From assembly GCA_946056345.1 (NCBI GenBank), contig CAMGJH010000094.1:1-5444 (forward strand): 5,444 nucleotides of DNA. Reading direction: 5' to 3'. The notes under the pieces are model-generated. The model saw only the letters and a list, made by a program, of their open reading frames with translations, ran no database searches and had not been told where the DNA came from. Positions within the stretch are counted from its first letter, which is position 1. Every line of letters begins with the position of its first letter. This stretch comes from an uncultured Lentisphaeraceae bacterium. Its GTDB lineage: Bacteria > Verrucomicrobiota > Kiritimatiellia > RFP12 > DVOR01. Both the position numbers and the translations under genes were made by a program. Shown piece after piece: positions 1-5,444 of the stretch.

Positions 1-725
1 GCGCTTCGGCCTATCCGCGCGTGATTGACTTTGCCCGCTTCCGGGCGATTGCCGACAAGGTCGGCGCCTACCTGATGGTGGATATGGCCCACATCGCCGG
101 CCTCATCGCCGGTGGCGTGCACCCCTCGCCGGTGCCTTATGCCGACTTCGTGACCACCACCACGCACAAGACCCTGCGCGGCCCGCGCTCGGGCCTCATT
201 CTCTGCAAGGAGAAGTACATCGGGGCTATCAACAAGACGGTCTTCCCGGGCATCCAGGGCGGTCCCTTGGAAAATGTCATCGCGGCCAAGGCAGTCTGCT
301 TCAACGAGTGGCTCCACCGCGATGCGCACGCCTACGCCGCGCAGATTGTCGCCAACACCCAGGCGCTGGCGAAGGTGTTGCAGAAGGCCGGCTTCCGCCT
401 CGTCTCCGGCGGCACGGATAACCACCTCTTCCTGGTGGACGTGAAGGCCGCGGGCTTGACCGGTAAGTTGGCCGCCGCCGCGCTCGACGCTGCCGGCATC
501 ATCTGCAACACGAACACCACCCCCTACGACACCGAGAGCCCCTTCGTCACCTCCGGCATCCGCATCGGCACGGCCGCGGTCACCACGCGCGGGATGAAGG
601 AGCCCGAGATGGTCAAGCTCGGCGGCTGGATTGTCGAGATCCTCAAGTCGCCCGAGGACACTGCGCTCCAGCAGCGCGTGCGTGAAGAGGTGCGCGCGCT
701 CGTGGCGCACTTCCCGGTGCCGTAA
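1..725 (+). CDS. glyA: Serine hydroxymethyltransferase, 3' part (5' end outside window)
   Basis: GlyA is a cytoplasmic PLP enzyme that interconverts serine plus tetrahydrofolate with glycine plus 5,10-methylene-tetrahydrofolate, the main source of one-carbon units. The reading frame is open from the left edge (first full codon at base 3, reading [10 protein letters not shown]) to the TAA at 723-725. The GTG at base 21 is an internal Val codon, not the start. Family signatures are clear: VDMAHIAG holds the Asp and His that contact [15 protein letters not shown] carries the Schiff-base lysine (codon 168-170); TSGIRIGT carries the Arg that binds the substrate carboxylate (codon 561-563). About 184 residues follow the PLP lysine, close to E. 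coli GlyA, so the C-terminus is intact and roughly 170-180 N-terminal residues are missing off the left edge. One small departure is GPRSG where E. coli has GPRGG. The stop codon shares its last base with the next gene's ATG. Identification is very secure. Confidence 0.97.
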   Translation, partial: ASAYPRVIDFARFRAIADKVGAYLMVDMAHIAGLIAGGVHPSPVPYADFVTTTTHKTLRGPRSGLILCKEKYIGAINKTVFPGIQGGPLENVIAAKAVCFNEWLHRDAHAYAAQIVANTQALAKVLQKAGFRLVSGGTDNHLFLVDVKAAGLTGKLAAAALDAAGIICNTNTTPYDTESPFVTSGIRIGTAAVTTRGMKEPEMVKLGGWIVEILKSPEDTALQQRVREEVRALVAHFPVP

Positions 726-1246
726 TGGCACGTCAGCGGCGCAGACGCCACCGCGCCAAAGCCCCCCGCCGCGCCCCGCCCCAAGCGAAACGGCCGGCGG
801 CAAGGGCCCCTTCGGCGCGCCCGAAACGGGCGCGCTCCGAGCGTTTTTCCGGCCCGGTCTGCGCCGTCATCGCCGCCGTTACCATCGGCGTGGGCATCGG
901 CATCTGCTATGGCAACCTCGGCCGCGCGGTCAAGGTGCCAGGCGAAGCCTATCAGACCACCGACGCTTCGGGCCCGTGGTACCGCTATGTGGTGCCCGGG
1001 GTCGAGGCGCGGTTGGTCACCCTCCGCCATCTGCGCCAGGTGCGCGCCGCCCTGCTCGAGCGCTCGCTTGAACTCGGCGGGGCGTTGCCCAAGCGTCTTG
1101 AGGAGTTGGTGGCCGAGGGGCGCATTCCCAAGTCCGCCCTCGAAGATGGGTGGGAAGAGCCCCTGCGTTACGAGTTCCAACCGGATGGCACCTGGCAGGT
1201 GAGTTCCTGCCACCTAGAGCAAGAGAGCGAGGAGGACGAACCGTGA
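725..1246 (+). CDS. Arg-rich single-pass membrane protein with GspG-like C-terminal segment
   Basis: A 173-residue protein of unknown function. Seen directly: residues 1-40 are extremely basic (17 Arg/Lys) and rich in Ala and Pro; residues about 43-63 (from GPVCAVIAAV to CYG) form one hydrophobic, Gly/Val/Ile-rich segment; the rest is soluble, with an amphipathic stretch about 80-117 and an acidic end (EQESEEDEP). The positive-inside rule suggests a cytoplasmic N-terminus and an exported C-terminus. Residues about 121-161 (LPKRLEELV, then DGWEEPLRYEF, then GTWQVSS) resemble the C-terminal part of type II secretion major pseudopilin GspG, which typically has a 'DPWGNPYQY' type motif. The prepilin-peptidase leader (G followed by FTLIE) is absent, so it is unlikely to be a processed pseudopilin. 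The ATG overlaps the glyA stop (TAATG), and no Shine-Dalgarno sequence lies just upstream, which points to translational coupling. The TGA overlaps the next gene's GTG. Codon-level reality is supported by this tight packing. The GspG resemblance is by eye only. Confidence 0.75.
   Translation: MARQRRRRHRAKAPRRAPPQAKRPAARAPSARPKRARSERFSGPVCAVIAAVTIGVGIGICYGNLGRAVKVPGEAYQTTDASGPWYRYVVPGVEARLVTLRHLRQVRAALLERSLELGGALPKRLEELVAEGRIPKSALEDGWEEPLRYEFQPDGTWQVSSCHLEQESEEDEP
1231..1235 (+). promoter_or_regulatory. Ribosome binding site (GGAGG) deciding the GTG start at 1243
   Basis: GGAGG sits 7 bases before the GTG at 1243-1245, inside the last codons of the upstream gene. This spacing, with the GTGA stop/start overlap, favours GTG 1243 over the in-frame ATG at 1150, which would make the proteins overlap by nearly 100 bases and add about 31 residues not expected in the family. 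Confidence 0.8.
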
Positions 1247-2499
1247 AGAAGCTCTTGGTTCTGCATGTGGCGGCACTAGGGGCGGAGTTTCTGGCCAAGC
1301 ACGGGGTCAAGCAGTTGGCCGGGCTGCCTATTCGGGCGATGGCACCGGCCTTCCCGGCCGTCACCTGCACTGCCCAGGCCACTTTGCGCACCGCTCTCCC
1401 GGCCGACGTCCACGGAATGCCGGCCAACGGGCGCTACTTCCGCGAGACGATGTCGACGGCCCTCTGGAACCAGTCGGCCGGGTTGGTGCACGGCGAGCGG
1501 ATTTGGTCCGAGGCCCGGCAGCACGGCGCGCGGGTGGGGCTCTACTTCTTCCAGCAGTCGCTGGGCGAGGCGGTCGAGGAAATTGTCTCGCCCGCGCCCA
1601 TCCACACCCACGGCGGCGGGCTGATTATGGCCACCTACCAAAAGCCGACGCGCGTCCTAGGCGTGGAGAACCCCGTCCCGCTCTGGCGTTACTGGGGGCC
1701 GCTGGCTTCGCCGAAGGTCGGTTGGGGGATTGCCCAGGCGCTGATTGGCCGCCTCCGGCGCGGCGATGCCCCCGAGTTGCTCTTTGCCTATCTGCCGACC
1801 TTGGATTACGACTTGCAGCGCCATGGGCCAGACCATCCGCGCGCGGCCGCTTCGCTCCAACACGCCCTGCGGCAGATTGACGCGGTGGCCGAGGCCGCCC
1901 GGCGCGAGGGCTATGCGCTGGTCATTGCCGGCGACTATGCCATCACTCCCACCTTGCCCGGGGCTTCCGGCGTGGCCTTCCCCAACAAGACCCTGCGCGC
2001 GTGCGGTCTCTTCGCCACCCGAACAGTCCGCCAAATGGCCTATCCGGACTTCTATCGCAGCCGCGCCGTGGCCGTCTGCGACCATCAGGTGGCGCTTATT
2101 TACGGGCAGGATGCTGCCTCCGCCGAGACCGCGCGTGAGGCCTTGGCCGCCCTGCCGCAGGTGGAGGAGGTCCGCCCCGGGCCCGGCGGCGAGGGGCCGG
2201 ACTGGGTGGCCGTGGCCAAGCCAGGCTGTTGGTTCGCCTGGCCGTGGTGGCAAGATCCGCGCGAGGCGCCGGACTACGCCACGCACGTGGATATTCACAG
2301 TAAGCCGGGCTTTGACCCCTGCGAGCTCTTCTTTGGCCGCGTGCCGTGGCGTGTGTCGCAAGCCGTCGAACGCGTTCGCGGCACCCATGGCCGCGCGGCG
2401 GGTCCCGGGACGGCCGTGGCCTATGCCTCCGAGGTGGAGTTGGGCCTGCCGCCGGATGCCGAAGCCTTTGCCCGCGCCCTGCGCGCGGCGATCATTTAA
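1243..2499 (+). CDS. Type I phosphodiesterase / nucleotide pyrophosphatase-like protein (alkaline phosphatase superfamily)
   Basis: A 418-residue protein from GTG 1243. The N-terminus KKLLVLHVAALG is the first buried strand of the fold rather than a convincing signal peptide, so a cytoplasmic location is likely. FPAVTCTAQATL (37-48) followed by LPADVHGMPANG (52-63) matches the nucleophile region of the nucleotide pyrophosphatase/phosphodiesterase (PF01663-type) family, with T41 as the predicted nucleophile. YLPTLDYDLQRHGPDH (183-198) is the Asp metal-ligand region, with D188. VIAGDYAITP (227-236) stands at the usual SDHG position, and GTHG (380-383) keeps the third-site His. DHQVALIY (280-287) and DIHSKPGFDPCELFF (350-364) are further motifs that I recall from a bacterial 'alkaline phosphatase family' subgroup. 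Several canonical metal ligands are replaced (A10, Q192, Y232 by my alignment), so substrate and even catalysis are uncertain; the expected reaction is phosphodiester or pyrophosphate hydrolysis. The gene is followed 12 bases later by deaD. Family placement is fairly sure, the specific function is not. Confidence 0.85.
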   Translation: MKKLLVLHVAALGAEFLAKHGVKQLAGLPIRAMAPAFPAVTCTAQATLRTALPADVHGMPANGRYFRETMSTALWNQSAGLVHGERIWSEARQHGARVGLYFFQQSLGEAVEEIVSPAPIHTHGGGLIMATYQKPTRVLGVENPVPLWRYWGPLASPKVGWGIAQALIGRLRRGDAPELLFAYLPTLDYDLQRHGPDHPRAAASLQHALRQIDAVAEAARREGYALVIAGDYAITPTLPGASGVAFPNKTLRACGLFATRTVRQMAYPDFYRSRAVAVCDHQVALIYGQDAASAETAREALAALPQVEEVRPGPGGEGPDWVAVAKPGCWFAWPWWQDPREAPDYATHVDIHSKPGFDPCELFFGRVPWRVSQAVERVRGTHGRAAGPGTAVAYASEVELGLPPDAEAFARALRAAII

Positions 2500-2504
2500 G
2501 GAAG
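2500..2504 (+). promoter_or_regulatory. Ribosome binding site (GGAAG) for the DeaD-type helicase
   Basis: GGAAG directly follows the TAA of the upstream gene and lies 7 bases before the ATG at 2512. It occupies most of the only real intergenic gap in the window (2500-2511), leaving no room for a separate promoter there. Confidence 0.7.
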
Positions 2505-2511
2505 ACAATCG

Positions 2512-4233
2512 ATGACATTGCGTGAAGAGGCCGGAGACTTCCGGAGTTTGGGGTTGCCCGAGCCGCTGTTGCAGGCTGTTGAGGGGCTGGGGTTCAAGGC
2601 GCCAATGCCGATTCAATCGGCCGCCATTCCGCCCCTCTTGGCCCCCGAAGCGCCCGACTGCGTGGCCTTGGCCGCCACCGGCACGGGTAAGACCTGCGCC
2701 TACGGTCTGCCGCTCTTGGCGCGCGTGACGGGCGAGGCGTATGCGGTGCAGGGACTTGTCCTGGCCCCCACGCGCGAGCTCTGCCTGCAGATTGGCGAGG
2801 AGTTGGCCCGCTTTGCCAAGCACCTGCCGCAGGTGCGCGTGGTGGCTTGCTACGGCGGCGCGCCCATCGGCCAGCAGATTGCCAAGCTCAATCGCGGGGC
2901 GCAGGTGGTCGTGGCTACCCCCGGGCGACTCTGCGACCTTCTGCGGCGCGAAGCGATTGCCCTGGAGCCTGTCCGCACCTGCGTCCTTGATGAAGCCGAC
3001 GAGATGCTCGACCTGGGCTTTCGCGAGGAGCTTGACTTCATCCTCGAGCGCGTGCCGGATGCCGCCGCGAAGTGGCTCTTCTCGGCCACGATGCCGCCGG
3101 AGGTCGAAGCCATCGCCGGGCGCTACATCCGCCAGCCACTGGAGATCACCGTCGGCACCCGCAATGTCGCCCAAGCCAACATCTCCCACCACGCCTACGC
3201 CGTCGCCGAAAAGAACCGCTATGGCGCCCTGCGGCGCATCGTCGACTTCGTTCCCGAGATGTACGGCCTGGTCTTCTGCCGCACGCGGGCCGACACCCAG
3301 AAGCTGAGCGAGGCGCTGATGCATGATGGCGTTTACGCCGAAGCCCTCCACGGCGACCTTTCCCAGGCCCAGCGCGACGCGGTGATGCGCAAGTTCCGCG
3401 ACAAGGCCGTCCGCATTCTCGTGGCCACCGATGTCGCCGCGCGTGGCCTGGATGTCGAGGACATCACCCACGTCATCCACTACCATCTGCCCGATGATGC
3501 GGCCGTCTACACCCACCGCTCCGGCCGCACCGCCCGCGCCGGCAAGGCGGGTATCTCCATTGCCCTGGTCACCCCGCGCGATCGCCAGAAGCTCCGCCTC
3601 ATCGAGCGTATCTGCGGCCTACGCTTCGAGCAGCGCGCCATCCCGACCGCCGACGATGTCCGCCAAAAGCACGTCTTCTGGCTGGCCGAACAGGTCCGCC
3701 AGGTCCAGGAGATCAACCCGGCTATCCGCGAATTGCTGCCGGCCGTGGCCCCGCTGATGGGGCAACTCTCTGCCACCGAGGTCCTGGCGCGTATCCTCCA
3801 GCTGCGCCTGAGTTCGCTGATGGAGGCCTACGAGGACGCGCGCGACCTCAACCCCGTGGCCGCCCCCTCCCGCGCCGAGCGCGACGCGGCCTTCGGCGAG
3901 CGCAAGCGCCTGATGCTCCACGTCGGGCGTTTGGACCACCTGCGCGAGGGCGCAGTTGTCCGCCTGGCCTGCGAACTAGCCGGCATCCAAGCCTCCGACA
4001 TCGGAGCCATCGCCATCAAGCGCGAGTTCGCCTTCTTCGACGTGCGTGCCGAACTCGGCGAACGCGTCCTGGAAGCCTTGCGCGATGCGGACTTCGACGG
4101 CCGCCCGCTCAACCCCAAGTTCGTGGAGGCCACCCCCGAGCCGCCGCGCCCCAAAGGCCCCAAGGGCCGCAAGGGCAACTTCAAGGGCCGCGGCAAGGAT
4201 CATCCCGGTAAGCGGCGGGAGGCGCATCGATGA
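2512..4233 (+). CDS. deaD: DEAD-box ATP-dependent RNA helicase, DeaD/CsdA type with DbpA-like RNA-binding domain
   Basis: A 573-residue cytoplasmic RNA helicase that uses ATP to unwind short RNA duplexes; the family acts in ribosome assembly, mRNA decay and cold adaptation. The core is complete: Q motif (F10 to Q35), Walker A AATGTGKT (54-61, K60), PTREL (86-90), DEAD (160-163), SAT (191-193), VATDVAARGLDV (304-315) and HRSGRTAR (335-342). Motif I has Ala where most DEAD-box proteins have Gln (AQTG). After the core, a helical stretch about 371-450 resembles the DeaD dimerisation/linker region, then residues about 464-540 (RLMLHVGR to NPKFVEA) form a DbpA RNA-binding-type domain. The last 30 residues are a Lys/Arg/Gly/Pro tail (PKGPKGRKG, FKGRGK) probably binding RNA non-specifically. 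The length is slightly under E. coli CsdA (about 630). DbpA is the main alternative, but the long linker between core and RNA-binding domain favours DeaD. The TGA overlaps the next helicase start by four bases. Confidence 0.9.
   Translation: MTLREEAGDFRSLGLPEPLLQAVEGLGFKAPMPIQSAAIPPLLAPEAPDCVALAATGTGKTCAYGLPLLARVTGEAYAVQGLVLAPTRELCLQIGEELARFAKHLPQVRVVACYGGAPIGQQIAKLNRGAQVVVATPGRLCDLLRREAIALEPVRTCVLDEADEMLDLGFREELDFILERVPDAAAKWLFSATMPPEVEAIAGRYIRQPLEITVGTRNVAQANISHHAYAVAEKNRYGALRRIVDFVPEMYGLVFCRTRADTQKLSEALMHDGVYAEALHGDLSQAQRDAVMRKFRDKAVRILVATDVAARGLDVEDITHVIHYHLPDDAAVYTHRSGRTARAGKAGISIALVTPRDRQKLRLIERICGLRFEQRAIPTADDVRQKHVFWLAEQVRQVQEINPAIRELLPAVAPLMGQLSATEVLARILQLRLSSLMEAYEDARDLNPVAAPSRAERDAAFGERKRLMLHVGRLDHLREGAVVRLACELAGIQASDIGAIAIKREFAFFDVRAELGERVLEALRDADFDGRPLNPKFVEATPEPPRPKGPKGRKGNFKGRGKDHPGKRREAHR
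4218..4222 (+). promoter_or_regulatory. Ribosome binding site (GGAGG) for the RhlE-type helicase
   Basis: GGAGG, within a GGGAGG run, lies in the last codons of deaD, 7 bases before the ATG at 4230. With the ATGA overlap it fixes the start of the downstream helicase and supports coupled translation of the two. Confidence 0.75.
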
Positions 4234-5444
4234 GGCAGTCCGTCTTTGGCCAACTCCATCCGGCCCTCCAGCAAGCCATCGCCGCGATGGGCTACCAGCG
4301 CCCCACGCCCATCCAGCAGGCGGCCATCGCCCCCATCCTCGCCGGCAAGGACGTGATGGGCTGCGCCCAGACCGGCACCGGCAAGACCGCCGCCTTCGCC
4401 TTGCCCCTCCTTCATCGCCTGGCCGCCAGCCACCCAACCCTGCGCCCCAAGCGCCCGCCTGTGCTCATCTTGGCCCCCACGCGCGAACTGGCCGCGCAGA
4501 TTGAAGCCAACTGCTCGGCCTATGCCCAGGGACTGAGTCTGCCCTGCACGGTGGTCTTTGGCGGCGTGAACATCAAGCCGCAGGTGGAGGCCCTGGCCAA
4601 GGGCGTGGCCGTGCTCGTCGCCACCCCCGGGCGGCTGCTGGACCTCTGCAACCAGGGCGCGCTCTCCCTAGAAAGCGTCCGGGCCGTGGTCCTCGACGAG
4701 GCCGACCGAATGCTCGATATGGGCTTCTTGCCCGACATCCGCAAGGTCCTCGCCAAACTGCCCCGCGCGCGCCAATCGCTCTTCTTCTCGGCTACTCTCT
4801 CGCCGGAGATTACGGCCCTGGCCAAGCAGTTCATCCAGGGCAAGGCCGTCGACATCCGCATCAACCCCGAGGCGCCGACCGTTGACAAAATCCGCCAACG
4901 CGTCCTCTTCGTCGACAAGGAGAAGAAGTACTCCCTGCTTAAGTGGGTCCTCGATTCGCCCAAGTGCTTCCGCGTCATCGTCTTCCCGCGGATGAAACAC
5001 GGGGCCGACCGCCTCTGCAAGCAGCTCACGCGCGATGGCTTCCCCGCCGCCGCCCTCCACGGCGACAAGAGTCAAGCCGCCCGCCTGCGCGCCCTCGAAG
5101 GCTTCCGCTCGGGCAAGGTCCAAGTCCTTGTGGCCACCGACATCGCCGCGCGCGGGATTGATGTCGACGATGTCACCCACGTCATCAACTACGACCTGCC
5201 CGACGAGCCCGAAACCTACGTCCACCGCATTGGCCGCACCGCCCGCGCCGGTGCCGAAGGCGAAGCCGTCAGCCTCGTCTGCCCGCACGACCGCCAGGCC
5301 CTGCGCACCATCGAGAAGTTCATCGGCCGCCCCATTCCCCAGGATGCCGACCAGCCCTTCCACTCCGAAGCCGCCCGCAACGCAATGGGCGCCGATGCCG
5401 TCCGCCCCAAACGCCCCCCCCAGCCGCGTCCGCCGCGCCCGGCT
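4230..5444 (+). CDS. rhlE: DEAD-box ATP-dependent RNA helicase, RhlE type (3' end outside window)
   Basis: The frame is open from ATG 4230 to the right edge, giving 405 codons with no stop, so the gene is partial only because the window ends. The protein starts MRQSVFGQLHPALQ. It has the full helicase core: Q motif (F6 to Q29), Walker A AQTGTGKT (46-53, K52), PTRE (83-86), DEAD (156-159), SAT (187-189), ATDIAARGIDV (ending near 312) and HRIGRTAR (332-339). The VFGGVNIKPQ segment after motif Ia and DEADRMLDMGF are typical of the RhlE subgroup, which in E. coli influences ribosome maturation and interplays with DeaD and SrmB. No RNA-binding domain is seen; after the core (about residue 365 on) the sequence becomes Pro/Arg/Lys-rich (KRPPQPRPPRP), as in many RhlE tails. 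It overlaps deaD by ATGA and has its own Shine-Dalgarno sequence. The helicase class is certain; the RhlE label is probable. Confidence 0.9.
   Translation, partial: MRQSVFGQLHPALQQAIAAMGYQRPTPIQQAAIAPILAGKDVMGCAQTGTGKTAAFALPLLHRLAASHPTLRPKRPPVLILAPTRELAAQIEANCSAYAQGLSLPCTVVFGGVNIKPQVEALAKGVAVLVATPGRLLDLCNQGALSLESVRAVVLDEADRMLDMGFLPDIRKVLAKLPRARQSLFFSATLSPEITALAKQFIQGKAVDIRINPEAPTVDKIRQRVLFVDKEKKYSLLKWVLDSPKCFRVIVFPRMKHGADRLCKQLTRDGFPAAALHGDKSQAARLRALEGFRSGKVQVLVATDIAARGIDVDDVTHVINYDLPDEPETYVHRIGRTARAGAEGEAVSLVCPHDRQALRTIEKFIGRPIPQDADQPFHSEAARNAMGADAVRPKRPPQPRPPRPA

Noticed and set aside
21..23. GTG at base 21 as the start of the first gene
   Set aside because: The frame continues upstream as ASAYPR, which matches the interior of serine hydroxymethyltransferase, so this GTG is an internal Val codon of a gene cut by the window edge.
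524..1213. Minus-strand open frame of 229 codons opposite the end of glyA and the small membrane protein
   Set aside because: It is antisense to glyA's conserved C-terminus, has no recognisable motif, and lacks a convincing ribosome binding site; treated as a shadow.
1150..1242. Upstream ATG (1150) as start of the phosphodiesterase-like gene
   Set aside because: It would overlap the preceding gene by nearly 100 bases and add residues read from that gene's other frame. GTG 1243 has a well-placed GGAGG and a GTGA overlap, and gives the expected N-terminal strand of the fold.
2500..2511. A promoter or terminator between the phosphodiesterase-like gene and deaD
   Set aside because: The gap is only 12 bases, mostly Shine-Dalgarno and spacer, and no inverted repeat with a T run was seen.
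1657..3516. A 619-codon open frame on the minus strand across the phosphodiesterase-like and deaD genes
   Set aside because: It lies antisense to two well-supported genes, shows no recognisable domain, and spans the junction between them. Long antisense open frames are expected opposite GC-rich genes because stop codons are rare there.
4668..5363. Minus-strand open frame of 231 codons opposite the RhlE-type helicase
   Set aside because: It is antisense to conserved helicase motifs (DEAD, SAT, HRIGRTAR) and has low-complexity composition typical of a GC-rich shadow frame.

Overview
The window is a GC-rich, gene-dense bacterial stretch in which everything recognisable lies on the + strand. Five protein-coding genes run head to tail with almost no space between them: the 3' part of glyA (serine hydroxymethyltransferase), a small Arg-rich membrane-anchored protein with a GspG/pseudopilin-like C-terminus, a type I phosphodiesterase/alkaline-phosphatase-superfamily protein, a complete DeaD/CsdA-type DEAD-box RNA helicase, and the 5' part of a second, RhlE-type DEAD-box helicase that runs off the right edge. 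The lineage cannot be fixed from this sequence. The GC-rich composition and the GspG-like tail on a non-secretion protein would fit a PVC-type bacterium (Planctomycetes/Verrucomicrobia/Lentisphaerae-like), but that is a weak inference.

Layout: glyA ends at 725 and its TAA shares one base with the ATG of the next gene (TAATG). The small membrane protein (725-1246) ends in a GTGA overlap with the GTG start of the phosphodiesterase-like gene (1243-2499). Only 12 bases separate that gene from deaD (2512-4233), which in turn overlaps rhlE by four bases (ATGA at 4230-4233). There is no intergenic region large enough for a separate promoter plus terminator, and no terminator hairpin was recognised, so the run looks like one transcript with translational coupling. 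Three of the four internal starts have a good purine-rich Shine-Dalgarno sequence with a 7-base spacer. The start at 725 has none and probably depends on ribosomes finishing glyA.

Functionally the operon is mixed: one-carbon metabolism (GlyA), a predicted membrane protein of unknown role, a predicted phosphodiesterase with an unusual metal-ligand set, and two RNA helicases of different subfamilies likely to act in ribosome assembly or mRNA remodelling. No RNA gene, CRISPR array, insertion sequence or phage feature was seen. The points most worth a second look are the pseudopilin-like protein that lacks a prepilin leader, the non-canonical active site of the phosphodiesterase-like protein, and the overlapping pair of dissimilar DEAD-box helicases.
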